A model generated the notes under the pieces. It was given only the letters and a program-made list of their open reading frames with translations, ran no database searches and was not told the origin of the DNA. DNA of 46,723 nt, taken from assembly GCA_015680685.1 (NCBI GenBank), contig MNCI01000661.1, forward strand, positions 64,789 through 111,511, written 5' to 3'. Of this stretch, positions 1 through 8,945 are shown in pieces (positions within the stretch are counted from its first letter, which is position 1; the number at the start of each line of letters is the position of its first letter). This stretch comes from Gnetum montanum (lineage: Eukaryota; Streptophyta; Gnetopsida; Gnetales; Gnetaceae). The position numbers were made by a program, and so were the translations under genes.

Positions 1-283
1 CAACGTATTCAGCGAATAAGTCCTGTATGCCATTCTATGCCAATGCACGGAGAAGCATGTTCGGAACGGATCGATCTGTAGGTAAAACTATATTACCCAA
101 CAAATCTCTCTAGCGCAACTGTTCGTCCTGATGGAGAGTAAAAGTGTAATCAGGAATATAATCATCGAGATGAGTATAAGTTTTCGAATACTGTTTAGGA
201 CTTGGCTGATATGGGTTATGTGTATGATTCTGACTTTCTCCTGTATTGTCCTTAGGTGGGTTGATTTCGTGAGAAGAAGCCAT
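1..283 (-). pseudogene. gag N-terminus of element A, with stops, runs off the left edge
   Basis: The minus-strand frame begins ATG-GCT-TCT-TCT (MASSHE) at 283 and encodes the conserved Gag start shared by the elements here, with a segment like DDYIPDYTFTLHQDEQL. In-frame TAG codons lie at 112-110 and 37-35, at positions where related copies read through, so this copy cannot make full Gag. Gag would be the structural protein that packages the element RNA in cytoplasmic virus-like particles. The family call rests on similarity to the gag starts near 2294, 4024 and 42289. Confidence 0.65.
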
Positions 284-407
284 TTCTATTGGTGTGCTAA
301 TTTTACCGTTATTTATGTTCTTAATTAACTGATTAACCCTAAGGTTTGTTTAGGCTCACAATGATGTGAGTGATATCCCTTATGTTAAATTGGCGAAAAA
401 CACACTT

Positions 408-427
408 AGTCCTCGGCAACGGTGCCA
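408..427 (-). other. tRNA primer-binding site of element A
   Basis: On the minus strand this reads TGGCACCGTTGCCGAGGACT, one base inside the LTR end. It matches the PBS form common in Athila/Tat-type Ty3/gypsy elements (TGGCGCCGTTGCC..., tRNA-Asp type from general knowledge). Equivalent sites occur at 2404-2423, 3872-3891, 35665-35684 and 42431-42450. Confidence 0.7.
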
Positions 428-428
428 A

Positions 429-1504
429 TGATGAGTGGCGAGGTACCCCTACACTCAACCATACGAATACGAGCGTGTACGCGCGATCCGGTCGAACTCC
501 ACAGACTAAATGCCTTAACGTCACAAGAAAGACTTGGGGTTAATCGTTCGTTGTCTTCCCAGGCTTGCTTGTAGGTGTCACGGTGTATGGTTAAGCAAGT
601 CTGAGGTATATGATTTTTTTGGTATTTTTGGGTTTATCTTCTATACTATGAGAGGGAAGGGTTGAGAAACTAATCTAACTCTAACTAATGTCCTAAGTCT
701 AAATTAACTAGCGTCAGCATCCGTTCCCACTTACCGGACACACCCTGAACTATGCAACTGTGGCTTACCAAACGCTAATCGTTACTGGGATCACCACACG
801 TAACGCAAGTGCTCGAAGCGGTCGTACTGAGGCACCTATTTAGCCTAAGTGTGATAAGCAGCCGATTCCTTAGCTAGCCGTACACACCCGTGGGTGCTCG
901 TAACTAAGTCGTACTTATCACACGTTCTAGCCTAGCAATGAGCAGCCGATTCCTTGACTAGCCATACACATTGGACTACCATTGGGATTACCAAGCGCAG
1001 AATCCTGGAATACACTACTAGGTTACCAAGCAATCCAATGCTCGTAATCAAGTCGTACTCGTGCGTTGCGACAAGCAGCTGATTCCTTGATTAGTCGTAC
1101 ACGTCCGTAGACGCTCGTAATCAAGTCATACTTGTGCGCACTAGGAAAGCAGTAAATAAACAACAATAAATGAAACCATGTGCTGCAAGGTTTATCCAAT
1201 CAAGTTCGTCTTTATTGCCGTACACAACTTGGGTTCAGGTTACAAGCTGCTTGAATAAAGAGCCGTTCACTCTAGGACTCCTACTGCGGGCACATGGGAA
1301 AAATTCTAACTCTGGAGTGATCAATCTGCCAGAGCTTCGCTACTTCTAGCCAAGATTGGGAAATGAGGGGAGTGCCGCCTCTTATTTATAGATATGGCGG
1401 CGGACTGCGATATCGCATACGCGATATCGCAGGGAAAGACGCGATATCGCGGCGGCCACGATATCGCGTACGTGATATCGCGGCACAGTGCATGTCGCGT
1501 CTCA
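429..1504 (-). repeat. 5' LTR of element A
   Basis: The LTR reads U3 (right) to U5 (left) on the minus strand. It shares the block sequence around GAGGTACCCCTAC...CAACCATACGA with the LTRs at 2425, 25243, 26517, 35686 and 42452. A TATA-like TCTATAAATAAG lies at 1392-1381 on minus. Three copies of a module starting AGCAGC(C/T)GATTCCTT occur at 857, 941 and 1074 and explain part of its extra length. Confidence 0.75.
1381..1483 (-). promoter_or_regulatory. U3 promoter of LTR A: TATA box and GCGATATCGC array
   Basis: GATATC cores lie at 1409, 1423, 1443, 1460 and 1474, most inside the 10-bp palindrome GCGATATCGC. A TATA-like box is at 1381-1392, downstream of the array in minus-strand sense. This is where the element's enhancer and promoter should be; that the repeats bind a factor is inference. 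Confidence 0.5.
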
Positions 1505-2294
1505 TAAATAGTTATATTGAGTTTGGCTTCGATGATTGATACCACACTTTAACTCTATCGATTAATGTCCTAGGAAATAGCTTAAGCTTTCGCCATCCAC
1601 TTTCAATATTGTATAAGGCACAATCATCATGAAAGGTTTGTAGATGGTGTTGTGGGTTAGAATCATAGCCTCTCATGAACTTAGGAATATTATTCATATC
1701 AAGCCTAGGTAGGTGAATTTCCTTGTGATGCTTGTGAGGTATCTTAACTACCTCTATGATTTGCATCAGGCTCTTAGTTGCCAACAAGGATTCATCATCA
1801 TTAGACATGTTGTGATGAAAATTTCTATTTCTATTTGTTTAATTTTAACGATCTTGTCTATGCTCATTTTGAAGTCTTTGATTTTGCCCTTGGATTCGAT
1901 TTCTATCTTTATCTTGACCCCATGGTGGAGCTCTATCTCTATACCTACGTTCATCTTTGTCAGAACTAGACATTGAAGAGGAAGAGGAATATGAGAAACT
2001 GGGAGAATTGTCATGGATCCTATAGTTATCCCTTTGGTCCTTTGATTTATCTTATCTAGGTTTAGAGGAGGTCTTAGGCCTTGAGGCCTTCCTTGTTCTA
2101 GGACTTTCTCCATCTCCTCTAGGATTTTCTACACTAGTTGAATGTAGTCTTTGAGTGTAGTAAGGGTCTAAATGAGCATAGAAAACCCCTGCTTGAGGTT
2201 GTTCACTTCAATTTTCTTTAGTAGATATCCTATCATTTCTCCTATGAGTGTTCTCATCATACGATGCATTATTGGTCCTATGTGAAGAAGACAT
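1505..2294 (-). pseudogene. gag of element B, broken and interrupted by element A
   Basis: The minus-strand frame starts ATG-TCT-TCT-TCA (MSSSHR) at 2294, downstream of its PBS. Readable pieces include 1808-1512, with LPRLDMNNIPKF and a typical retroviral Gag segment W-R-K-L-K-L-F-P...KVWYQS. The same LDMNNIPQF segment occurs in the gag at about 41,340. An overlapping frame (2113-1766) is low-complexity lysine/isoleucine text and is probably not the Gag frame. The gag stops at about 1505, where LTR A begins. The rest of element B must lie left of element A, outside the window. Confidence 0.7.
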
Positions 2295-2403
2295 GGTTTT
2301 GTTTGATAATATGTGTGACTTAAAATATTAATGTTTTCTAAGATAAATTGTTAATACTTTTATAGCAATCATTTGTAATATAACTAATCTAGATAACTAA
2401 CAC

Positions 2404-2423
2404 CATCCTCGGCAACAGTGCCA
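2404..2423 (-). other. tRNA primer-binding site of element B
   Basis: On minus it reads TGGCACTGTTGCCGAGGATG, one base inside the LTR B end (LTR starts at 2425). It shares TGGCAC..GTTGCCGAGGA with the site of element A. Confidence 0.65.
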
Positions 2424-2424
2424 A

Positions 2425-3429
2425 TGATAAGTAACGAGGTACCCCTATGCCCAACCATACGACTCACAAGTGTTCATGCATGATCTGGTCAAATTTCATG
2501 GATGGGACTAGTTGTGCATCTAAATTGTTGTGCCTTGATCGCAATTTGCTATCTTCCCACTTGGACTAGTGGTAGCTTTGTCATGTATTATTTAGTCTAG
2601 AGTAAGGCATATGATTTTTATTATTCTATATTTTATTTGTCTACGATTAACAATACGTTGAAACTCAATTTATGATCAATTCAACTAATCTAATTACTAA
2701 TTAATAATTAACTACCCTAACATAAGTATTTGATCCAACTTTCCAGGCACATCTTGAACACGTATAATGTTGTTGGGTTACCAAATGTGAAGTGTTGCTA
2801 GGGTTACCAAGAGTCATATGCATGATTGAAGTGGTCGTACTTATGTGCTTAATTAATTAATATGCATGGAAATGTAAATATTAACTAAGTACATGAAATA
2901 CAAATTTCTTTAAAAGTAAATTTAATCTAAGTGAAAGTGCTTCAATGAAGAAGAATCAATCTCGATTTTATTGTTATTCATGGAATATGTCCAAGTACAT
3001 TGCCATTTGAATAAGAATCTATACAACTAACTTAGATCCACTATGCGAGCAATTGTTGACTATTCTCTACGATTATAGAATAAAACTACAAGAGTTTAGC
3101 TATTCTATTTACAAAACTATGAAAAATTGATGCCTGAACCATGTGCCCAAGTGTTATATTTATAAATCAGCACATACCCTGTGATATCGAATATCTGATA
3201 ACGTAGCATGTGACATAATATCAGATATGCAATATCGGGTATCTGATATCGGAGCCAAGATATCGGGGCTAAGATATAAGAGCCAAGATATCAAGGCTAA
3301 GATATCTAAACTAAGATATCCAGGCTAAGATATTAGAGCCAAGATATTGAGGCCAAGATATCAAAGCTAACCAAAAACTGACTTTTTTGTCAAACAGATG
3401 CAATGTCCTAGCCAACTGATGATTCATCA
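2425..3429 (-). repeat. 5' LTR of element B
   Basis: About 1005 bp, in minus-strand orientation. Its inner end is TGATAAG (2425); its outer end appears to be ATTCATCA at 3429, giving a TG...CA LTR. It carries the family landmarks: GAGGTACCCCTA near the inner end, GGCATATGATTTTTATTATT, and a TATA-like box at 3154-3167. CpG sites seen in LTR A are mostly TpG or CpA here. Confidence 0.7.
3154..3370 (-). promoter_or_regulatory. U3 promoter of LTR B with a perfect 14-bp AGATATC array
   Basis: AGATAT cores recur at 3258, 3272, 3286, 3300, 3314, 3328, 3342 and 3356, exactly 14 bp apart, separated by (A/G)G(C)C(T/C)AA-type spacers. Further GATATC/ATATC copies lie at 3180-3250. The TATA-like box (3154-3167) is downstream in minus-strand sense. 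Factor binding is inference. Confidence 0.55.
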
Positions 3430-3870
3430 AGTACATAAGTATGATTGCTTTAGCATGCAAATGACACTTGGTAATCCTAGTAACATTTAACATTTGGTAA
3501 CCCAACAGCGTTATATGTGTTTAGGATGTGCACAGAAAGTGGAATCAGATACTTATGTTAGGAATAGTTAGACCTTGGTTAGTTAGTTAGATTAAATTAG
3601 CAATTAAATTACTTCATTCCTTTATCCTTTATTTTAAGCACTCAAAATATAAAACATAAAAAATAATAAAAATCATATGCCTCGATTACACTTAACCATA
3701 CCTTTGTATATCACAAGTATAATTGGGAAGACAACGAATGACTGTTAGGGCAAGTTCACTTCCTACAAGCTAATGTATCGGAAGATATAGAATCCATGAA
3801 ATTTGATTGGATCATGCGTAAATGCTTAGTGATTTATATGGTTGAGCGTAGGGGTATTCGTCACTCATCA
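3430..3870 (+). repeat. 5' LTR of element C, truncated by the insertion of B
   Basis: This is the same LTR family in the opposite orientation. Read on minus from 3870 it aligns with the inner half of the other LTRs (GTAGGGGTATTCGTCACTCATCA end, the ATCATATGCCTCGATTA block, AACCCAACAGCGTTA block). It lacks U3 and a TATA box and starts abruptly at the outer end of LTR B, so its left part was displaced by the insertion of B. Confidence 0.7.
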
Positions 3871-3871
3871 T

Positions 3872-3891
3872 TGGCACCATTGTTGGGGACT
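3872..3891 (+). other. tRNA primer-binding site of element C
   Basis: TGGCACCATTGTTGGGGACT lies one base after the LTR end at 3870, on the plus strand. It confirms that C is oriented opposite to A and B. Confidence 0.65.
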
Positions 3892-4023
3892 CTTTTTGTT
3901 GAAACGTGTGCTATTTAGGCATAGTGAAAATCATTAACATCGTTGGATGAACCCTAAGGTCAAAATTATTCTCAAAATAAACATAATAATTTAAGCACAT
4001 TGATATCTTATTATAATTACAAA

Positions 4024-4455
4024 ATGTCTTCTTCTCACAGGCGCAATGATACTAAATTGTTAATGCCTCAAGAATGCAAGGTGGTATGTACTCATCCTGA
4101 TGAGTATGTGCCTGACTTCACCTTCATCCTACATCAGGATGAACAATTGTGGTGGCAAGATATGGAGGGCAACATTGCAATGCTTTCCAATTATCTGTGA
4201 ACGAGATGCTACTCCAAACTCTTAGGAGGTTGGACATCCAAGATCTTCAAGAAGAGTACGTTGTGCATGATGATAATTACCAGGACTACCATCTCAGTGA
4301 AACACATTATAGGAGAGATCAACACCAGGAGAAGCACCATGAGGCTATGAAGGGAAAACGGTTCACCAATCCCTTAATCCTGCTCAACCAAAATGACAAT
4401 GAGGATCCTTTCTCTTGGGGTTCTCAACATGAAGATTCTTCACCCTTTAATATTG
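4024..4455 (+). pseudogene. gag N-terminal fragment of element C, frameshifted
   Basis: The plus-strand frame starts MSSSHRRND at 4024 and carries HPDEYVPDFTFILHQDEQL, the conserved Gag start of this family. It hits a stop at 4198-4200. Gag-like text continues in another frame (4201-4455, QEEYVVHDDNY...), so there is a frameshift near 4195. At about 4456 it runs into LTR-end sequence, so the rest of gag and all of pol are missing. It is not functional. Confidence 0.65.
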
Positions 4456-4720
4456 GTGATATGGTTGAGTGTAGGGGTATTTGTTGCTCATCAAATAATA
4501 TTAAAAATATAATCATATACCTCAGTCAGACTTAACCATGTAATTTGAGTCCACACAAATGTGATTGGGAAGATAGTGATTAATGTCTTAGTGCTTAGTT
4601 ATTTAAGGCATCCATCTAGTTCCAAGTCCACAAAATTCAATTGGAGCATGCGTGAATGCATATGATATGTATAGTTAGGTGTTGGATTACTTTGCCGCTC
4701 ATTAGCAATGTTGAGTTATA
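4456..4720 (+). repeat. degenerate LTR fragments of the same family
   Basis: ATATGGTTGAGTGTAGGGGT...CTCATCA (4459-4490) matches the LTR 3' end. Immediately after it, ATAATCATATACCTCAGTCAGACTTAACCATG and what follows (4505-4720) match a more upstream part of the LTR, ending in GCTCATTAGCAATGTTGAG. Two LTR pieces are joined, probably through deletion. Confidence 0.5.
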
Positions 4721-5097
4721 AAGTTCTAATTAAACCATATATCTTGGGGTGTACCTATATTACAATTATTTTGTGGTTTCAATACCCAAATGTAAACAAT
4801 AAGAAAAAAATTTACTTGAAGCACATTATAGGTAATCAATTAGATTTAGTGGCTTTTTACCTTTACAATAGCTAAAATCAAAATCAAATCTTGTGGTTTA
4901 ATCAACAAGCTTCATTTGAGAACATCATCTTAGGATAAAAAGGGAGAGATGGATTAACATCCATACATGCATATTTTATGGGTTGAGAGCTCTTAAGGAT
5001 GGGCAACACAATTTTCTTAATTTTTCTAACTTAACATTTATGAAAAAAATATGATATTTTTCTGTTGCATGTAGTAGTCATTTTGTTTAATCAAAGA
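4721..5097. other. non-genic, AT-rich; one half of a dispersed direct repeat
   Basis: No coding potential seen. TTGGGGTGTACCTAT at about 4752 recurs at about 5179, with similar flanks. Possibly fragments of the same short transposon. Confidence 0.3.
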
Positions 5098-5230
5098 ATG
5101 AGATGTTAGACTAGTGGTATGAGTCTTGACCTAATAACCCCATGTTACAAGTTCAATACTACATAAACTATTATAAATTTTGGGGTGTACCTATGTTTCA
5201 TTTATTTTAGGTTCCAACACCCCAACTTTT
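5098..5230 (+). mobile_element. possible tRNA-derived SINE fragment
   Basis: TAGACTAGTGGTATGAG (5107-5123) resembles a pol III A box, and TTACAAGTTCAATACT (5145-5160) a B box, with suitable spacing. The 3' part has a 9-bp inverted repeat TTGGGGTGT / ACACCCCAA (about 5179 and 5217). No target duplication was identified. Call by motif resemblance only. Confidence 0.25.
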
Positions 5231-5588
5231 GTTGAATCTATATTTATTTTCCTCGAATCAATGTACTATCTTTATAGTAAATTTTTTCATTAATATAATA
5301 AAATCTCCCATGTCACTTTTAGTTTCATTACTAAAAGTTTACAAGTTCACCTTACACCCTTACCTTAAACCAAATAATGATGATTTAGATTTTATAAATT
5401 TGGCATTGCAATTTTATATTAATTCAAGAAAAAGAGGTGTCAAAGCAACTTACCCAGAAAATTCTTATTTCTTTTCAATTGGTTAAGTTTTATTAAATCT
5501 AGAAAAAGGAAAAAAAGAAAAAACAAATAATGCTTCATTTATGTTATAAATCATCTAGAAGTTAATGAAGCTAGACGCATAAGCATAG
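5231..5588. other. non-genic, AT-rich
   Basis: An 85-codon open frame here (5229-5486, plus) has a low-complexity hydrophobic/asparagine-rich product and no recognisable domain; I do not regard it as a gene. Confidence 0.3.
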
Positions 5589-6070
5589 GCTTTTGCAAGA
5601 GCAGCACCTGTGCGCCAGCACTTGATCTGCAACCTTGAAGACATAGATAATGTTCTGATGAAGGCGTTTGAGTACTTTCTTAAGGGGAAGAATGATGGAA
5701 AGAAAGGGTTTTGCATTTGTTAAAAGCTATTTGGATGTACCGATGTGTGATCCTACTCCTTATTAAGGAACGACCCAGAGGAGCAGAATTTGCTTGAAAC
5801 CTGTTGTTAAGCCTCCCAGCGGCTTCCTAAAATCCAAGAGGAGAAAACCGCAAACTTAAAGTCAAGGTCAACAACGACCATGCCTTTGGTAAAGTTGTCA
5901 ATGAACAGTATGTATTAATGCAGTACAGTGTGAACCAAGTTTCAGGATCATTGGAAGAATTACGGGTAAAACTAGGGCTAGGGTCTGAGGTTTTAGCTCG
6001 TTTGGACAATTCAGAGTACGAAATCTCTCGGCCAGTTGAAATCGCTTCAGGTCCACCAAATGATCGGTAA
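5589..6070 (+). pseudogene. unrecognised coding-like stretches, possible broken gene or exons
   Basis: I do not recognise this. Two open stretches read like protein. 5589-5720 (44 codons, containing CNLEDIDNVLMKAFEYFLKG) ends at a stop. 5831-6067 (79 codons, containing HAFGKVVNEQYVLMQYSV and SLEELRVKLGLGSEVLARLD) ends at TAA 6068-6070. Base composition is richer in GC than the surroundings. The first stretch is preceded by an AG (GCATAG|G), and the second ends at CGGTAAAGTC, a good splice donor, so they could be exons or relics of a gene. The first ATG in the second frame is at about 5921. They lie 2.9 kb upstream of the TNL start on the same strand; no connection is shown. Confidence 0.3.
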
Positions 6071-6225
6071 AGTCTATTTTTGGTAAACCAAATAATTAGT
6101 TATACGCGTAGTTCTGATTTCATTGATCAATTGTCAATATTAGAATTTGTTGTTTGCTGATTTTTCTTTAACGATTCTATCTGTACAATTGTTGTTGGTG
6201 ATAAACGACTTAGTAAAATTGGTGC

Positions 6226-6388
6226 TTGCAATGCTTTTTTTTTTTTTCGCCTGGATTGCTTTACTAGCTTCTACGCATCTTCTTCTTCTGAACAAAGCTT
6301 CCGCTTCGGATTTACAGAGGAACAGAGAAAACGTCGATCCCTTCTAAGATGCTTGAACGAAACATTCTTTGTTATCAGTGATCCGAGG
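6226..6388 (+). other. possible 5' non-coding first exon of the TNL gene
   Basis: This stretch is less AT-rich than its flanks and ends in CCGAGG|GTAAGG, a strong splice donor (GT at 6389). Candidate acceptors just upstream of the TNL start codon lie at 8753 and 8875. It also holds a short open frame whose product begins MLFFFFAWIALLAST, a signal-peptide-like sequence, which then stops after about 38 codons. Whether it is transcribed cannot be told from sequence. Confidence 0.2.
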
Positions 6389-6717
6389 GTAAGGATGTTC
6401 CTTGGATATTTAACAATATTTTAGACGTGGTTACTCTTAAGTCTTCCATGAAAAATTTTAAGAGGGTCAGGTTCTACAGTTATATCAGAAGACTTTCTTT
6501 TCCTGGAAATTTTTTTGGCCTCTGCAATCAGAGACTTACATATTTTCCCTTGTTTGAAAATGACTAATTTTGACAGATCCGCAGATTTGAAAGGTGATAG
6601 TGGATTGGATTTCTTTGAACAGCGGTGACTATGTAAGTGGCAATATGGGCATCCTGCAACTTGTCTTCAAAATCTCACTAATTCTATCCAAATATCCTGC
6701 AGTTGTATGGTTTTTCA

Positions 6718-6845
6718 GTTATGATTTAAAGTGTTATGGATATAATTAGCTTAAGGAGTCACTGCTATGGGATTTTTTTGGGTTATGATTTAAATTGTTA
6801 TGGATATTTTTAGCTTAAGGAGGCACTGCTATTGGATTTTTTACA
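6718..6845. repeat. 64-bp tandem duplication
   Basis: GTTATGATTTAAA(G/T)TGTTATGG starts at 6718 and again at 6782, followed in both by AGCTTAAGGAG(T/G)CACTGCTAT and a T-run. Two copies with a few substitutions. Confidence 0.7.
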
Positions 6846-7570
6846 GTGCAATGTGAAACTAACTGCAAAACGTGTAGTAACTGATAAATACTATGAATGC
6901 TGCAATAACTTTACAGTACTGGCAAGTTTGAATTTGTAAGAGAATAGTTATCAGAGTAGAAAAATCTTTAATATAGGTATGAAATGGTATGACAAATTTT
7001 AAAACAAGAAACAACTTGACATTTTAAAGTAAAGCATCCATGGCAGTATGATGTATTAGATTTTATAGCCTTGACTCTTTGCTGTCAGGCAGCTCAGTAC
7101 AATGTCAATATAGCATACAATGTCAATATAGCATGCGGTAGCTGGGTAGAGTAACTCATTACCCATGACTTAAGGCTAGATGCAATAAAACTAAGAAACA
7201 GAAATGGCTCATCTTCAATTGTTTCTACTCATCTTGAAACAATTTCTGCAATAGAATTGTTAAAAGTAAATTTTGTCAGGAAATGTTTTCAGGATCAGTT
7301 TGATTATTTAGATTATTATTGCAAGCATTTTTGGAAAGATCTTGGGAAGGTCTGGTCTCGCTAGAAATCCTGTTCACTAAAAAATACAATTGGCAATTTA
7401 TCTATCCAAGCTCTTTCTAATCCTACCTATCAACTGTAGGCACAAAACTAATTGCTTTTAGATGATCCCTTTCTGAAAATGTGCAAGGTAGGGAATTCAA
7501 GATGGTTGGTTTAAACCAATATTATAATTAATTTATTGCCCATTTTTCAAACAGTGCAAGCTGTAGAAAT

Positions 7571-7780
7571 TTAGGGACTGTTTGGTTGCTTGAATTCTCA
7601 GATTCAACATTTGGAGATTTAGTATATTAGATTAAGAAAATTGTTTGGATCGGCTTATTTGATTTTGAATCTCATAAATTTATACCTAGGAGGTGTAATC
7701 TTTCCAGATTCATCATTTGCAGGCTTAGCATCTCTAGATACTGGCAATGACAGATTTAGGCAACTCAAACACACCTTTAA
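7571..7780. mobile_element. possible MITE (non-autonomous DNA transposon)
   Basis: The left end GGGACTGTTTGGTTGCTTGA is a classic plant MITE/hAT-like terminus. The right end GGCAACTCAAACACACCTTTAA is its imperfect inverted complement. About 210 bp, no coding capacity. The target duplication could not be settled (TTA/TAA or longer). Confidence 0.45.
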
Positions 7781-7938
7781 GCTACAGAGATAGTTGAGCA
7801 TTTGTTAAGATTCAATATAAGCATTTTAAAGACGTGTTGCAGGAGATGGGTCTTACCACTTAAGTGATCCATTGTTGAATCAGGGACATTGTAATCTAGT
7901 CTGAAATCAGGCTCAATTTTCCACTGCTTAAGTTCTGT

Positions 7939-8169
7939 AACCATGCTCACAAAATATGCAAGCTAAGATACAGCTCCCAAAACCAGCATGGATATTGGCT
8001 ATGTCCTTATTTGAAAACCATGCTCACAGAATATGCAAGCTAAGATACAGCTCCCAAAACCAGTAGGGATATTGGCTATGTCCTTATTTGAAAACCATGC
8101 TCACAGACTATGCAAGCTAAGATACAGCTCCTAAAACTAGCAGAGATATTGGCAATGCCCTTATTTGAA
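7939..8169. repeat. 77-bp tandem repeat, three copies
   Basis: AACCATGCTCACA(A/G)A(A/C)TATGC starts at 7939, 8016 and 8093, exactly 77 bp apart. Copies 1 and 2 are nearly identical; copy 3 has more changes. The array lies in the presumed 5' leader intron of the TNL. Confidence 0.85.
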
Positions 8170-8753
8170 AAAAAAAATTGAGAGGTTTCAAAATGGGGAC
8201 CAGTTTGACAGGAAATCTGCACCACATTTTTCTTTAGTTTGACAAGATTTCTGTTTGAACCTATTTGAATCTTACCCTAGGAAACATTGAAATGATTAGC
8301 ATCCAAGGTTTGGTTCCAGTAAGGATATTTTGCGTTAACTTCATCTGTGTACTGTCTTAGAAACCTTGAAACACTGAAACCATATTTAAATGTAGACATT
8401 TTAACACAGAAATGCAACTCACAGAAGATACTGCTTGAACCAGTGAGTACCCATGAAAGGAAGCTTGCAATTTAACAAAAGAAAAATCCCTGGAGATAAC
8501 TTTTCCTTGAATTAAGCATGACAAAAATATCAGTGAACATGGCACTTGTAGTGTTCCATGTAATTACAAACTTAGGACAGGCTTACATGTGCACCTCTCA
8601 ATATAATTGTATGGTGCTTAATTGTTTTAACTCTAATAACGTATCAAAGCCTTTTTTGTAATTAAAAAACATATTTTTGTCCTATAGATCAGGATGCAAT
8701 TAAGCATTTCCCACTTCCAATTTTTATTAAAAAGACTTTAATTTCTTTTGCAG
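8170..8753 (+). other. non-coding sequence upstream of the TNL, ending in a candidate acceptor
   Basis: No gene seen. The stretch ends in a pyrimidine-rich TTTCTTTTGCAG (8742-8753), a plausible splice acceptor. A second, better candidate (TTTTTTCTATTTTCTCCAG) ends at 8875. Either could terminate a leader intron. Confidence 0.3.
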
Positions 8754-8945
8754 ATCCTTGAAATGATATAGAAATTGTCTTCTAAGCTTGTTCAGAGGTA
8801 GCTGCATCTGCAATTGCTGGATACAAATCCTTGTTTAAGAAATGTATTTTGGATACTTTTTTCTATTTTCTCCAGGAGTATTCTTTTGGTAAAAGGAAAA
8901 AGTTTAAAGAGCAGCTGGACAGAAGCAGAGCCAGAGATTGAATTC

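Larger units (their letters stand above)
1..1504 (-). mobile_element. Ty3/gypsy element A: 5' LTR plus start of gag, rest beyond the left edge
   Basis: Minus-strand LTR retrotransposon cut by the window edge. The LTR (429-1504) is followed on the minus strand by a primer-binding site (408-427) and by a gag start (ATG at 283-281). The LTR ends in CTCATCA on the minus strand, as in the other elements here. Its outer end at about 1504 (TGAGACGC on minus) abuts the gag of element B, so A inserted into B. Compared with its relatives this LTR is rich in CpG and longer (about 1076 bp), suggesting the youngest insertion of the left stack. The exact outer end is uncertain by a few bases because the other LTR is not in view. 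Confidence 0.8.

Noticed and set aside
131-524. Short frames at the left edge on plus (131-328) and minus (339-524)
   Set aside because: The real content is the minus-strand gag of element A and its LTR; these are other-frame readings.
3258-3370. Regular 14-bp repeats considered as a CRISPR-like array
   Set aside because: A eukaryotic LTR with short, directly adjacent repeats and no spacers; it is a tandem array in U3.
5107-5160. Possible functional tRNA gene
   Set aside because: Only loose A- and B-box resemblance, no cloverleaf; kept as a weak SINE candidate.
5229-5486. 85-codon plus frame
   Set aside because: AT-rich composition, no domain, overlaps transposon-like fragments.
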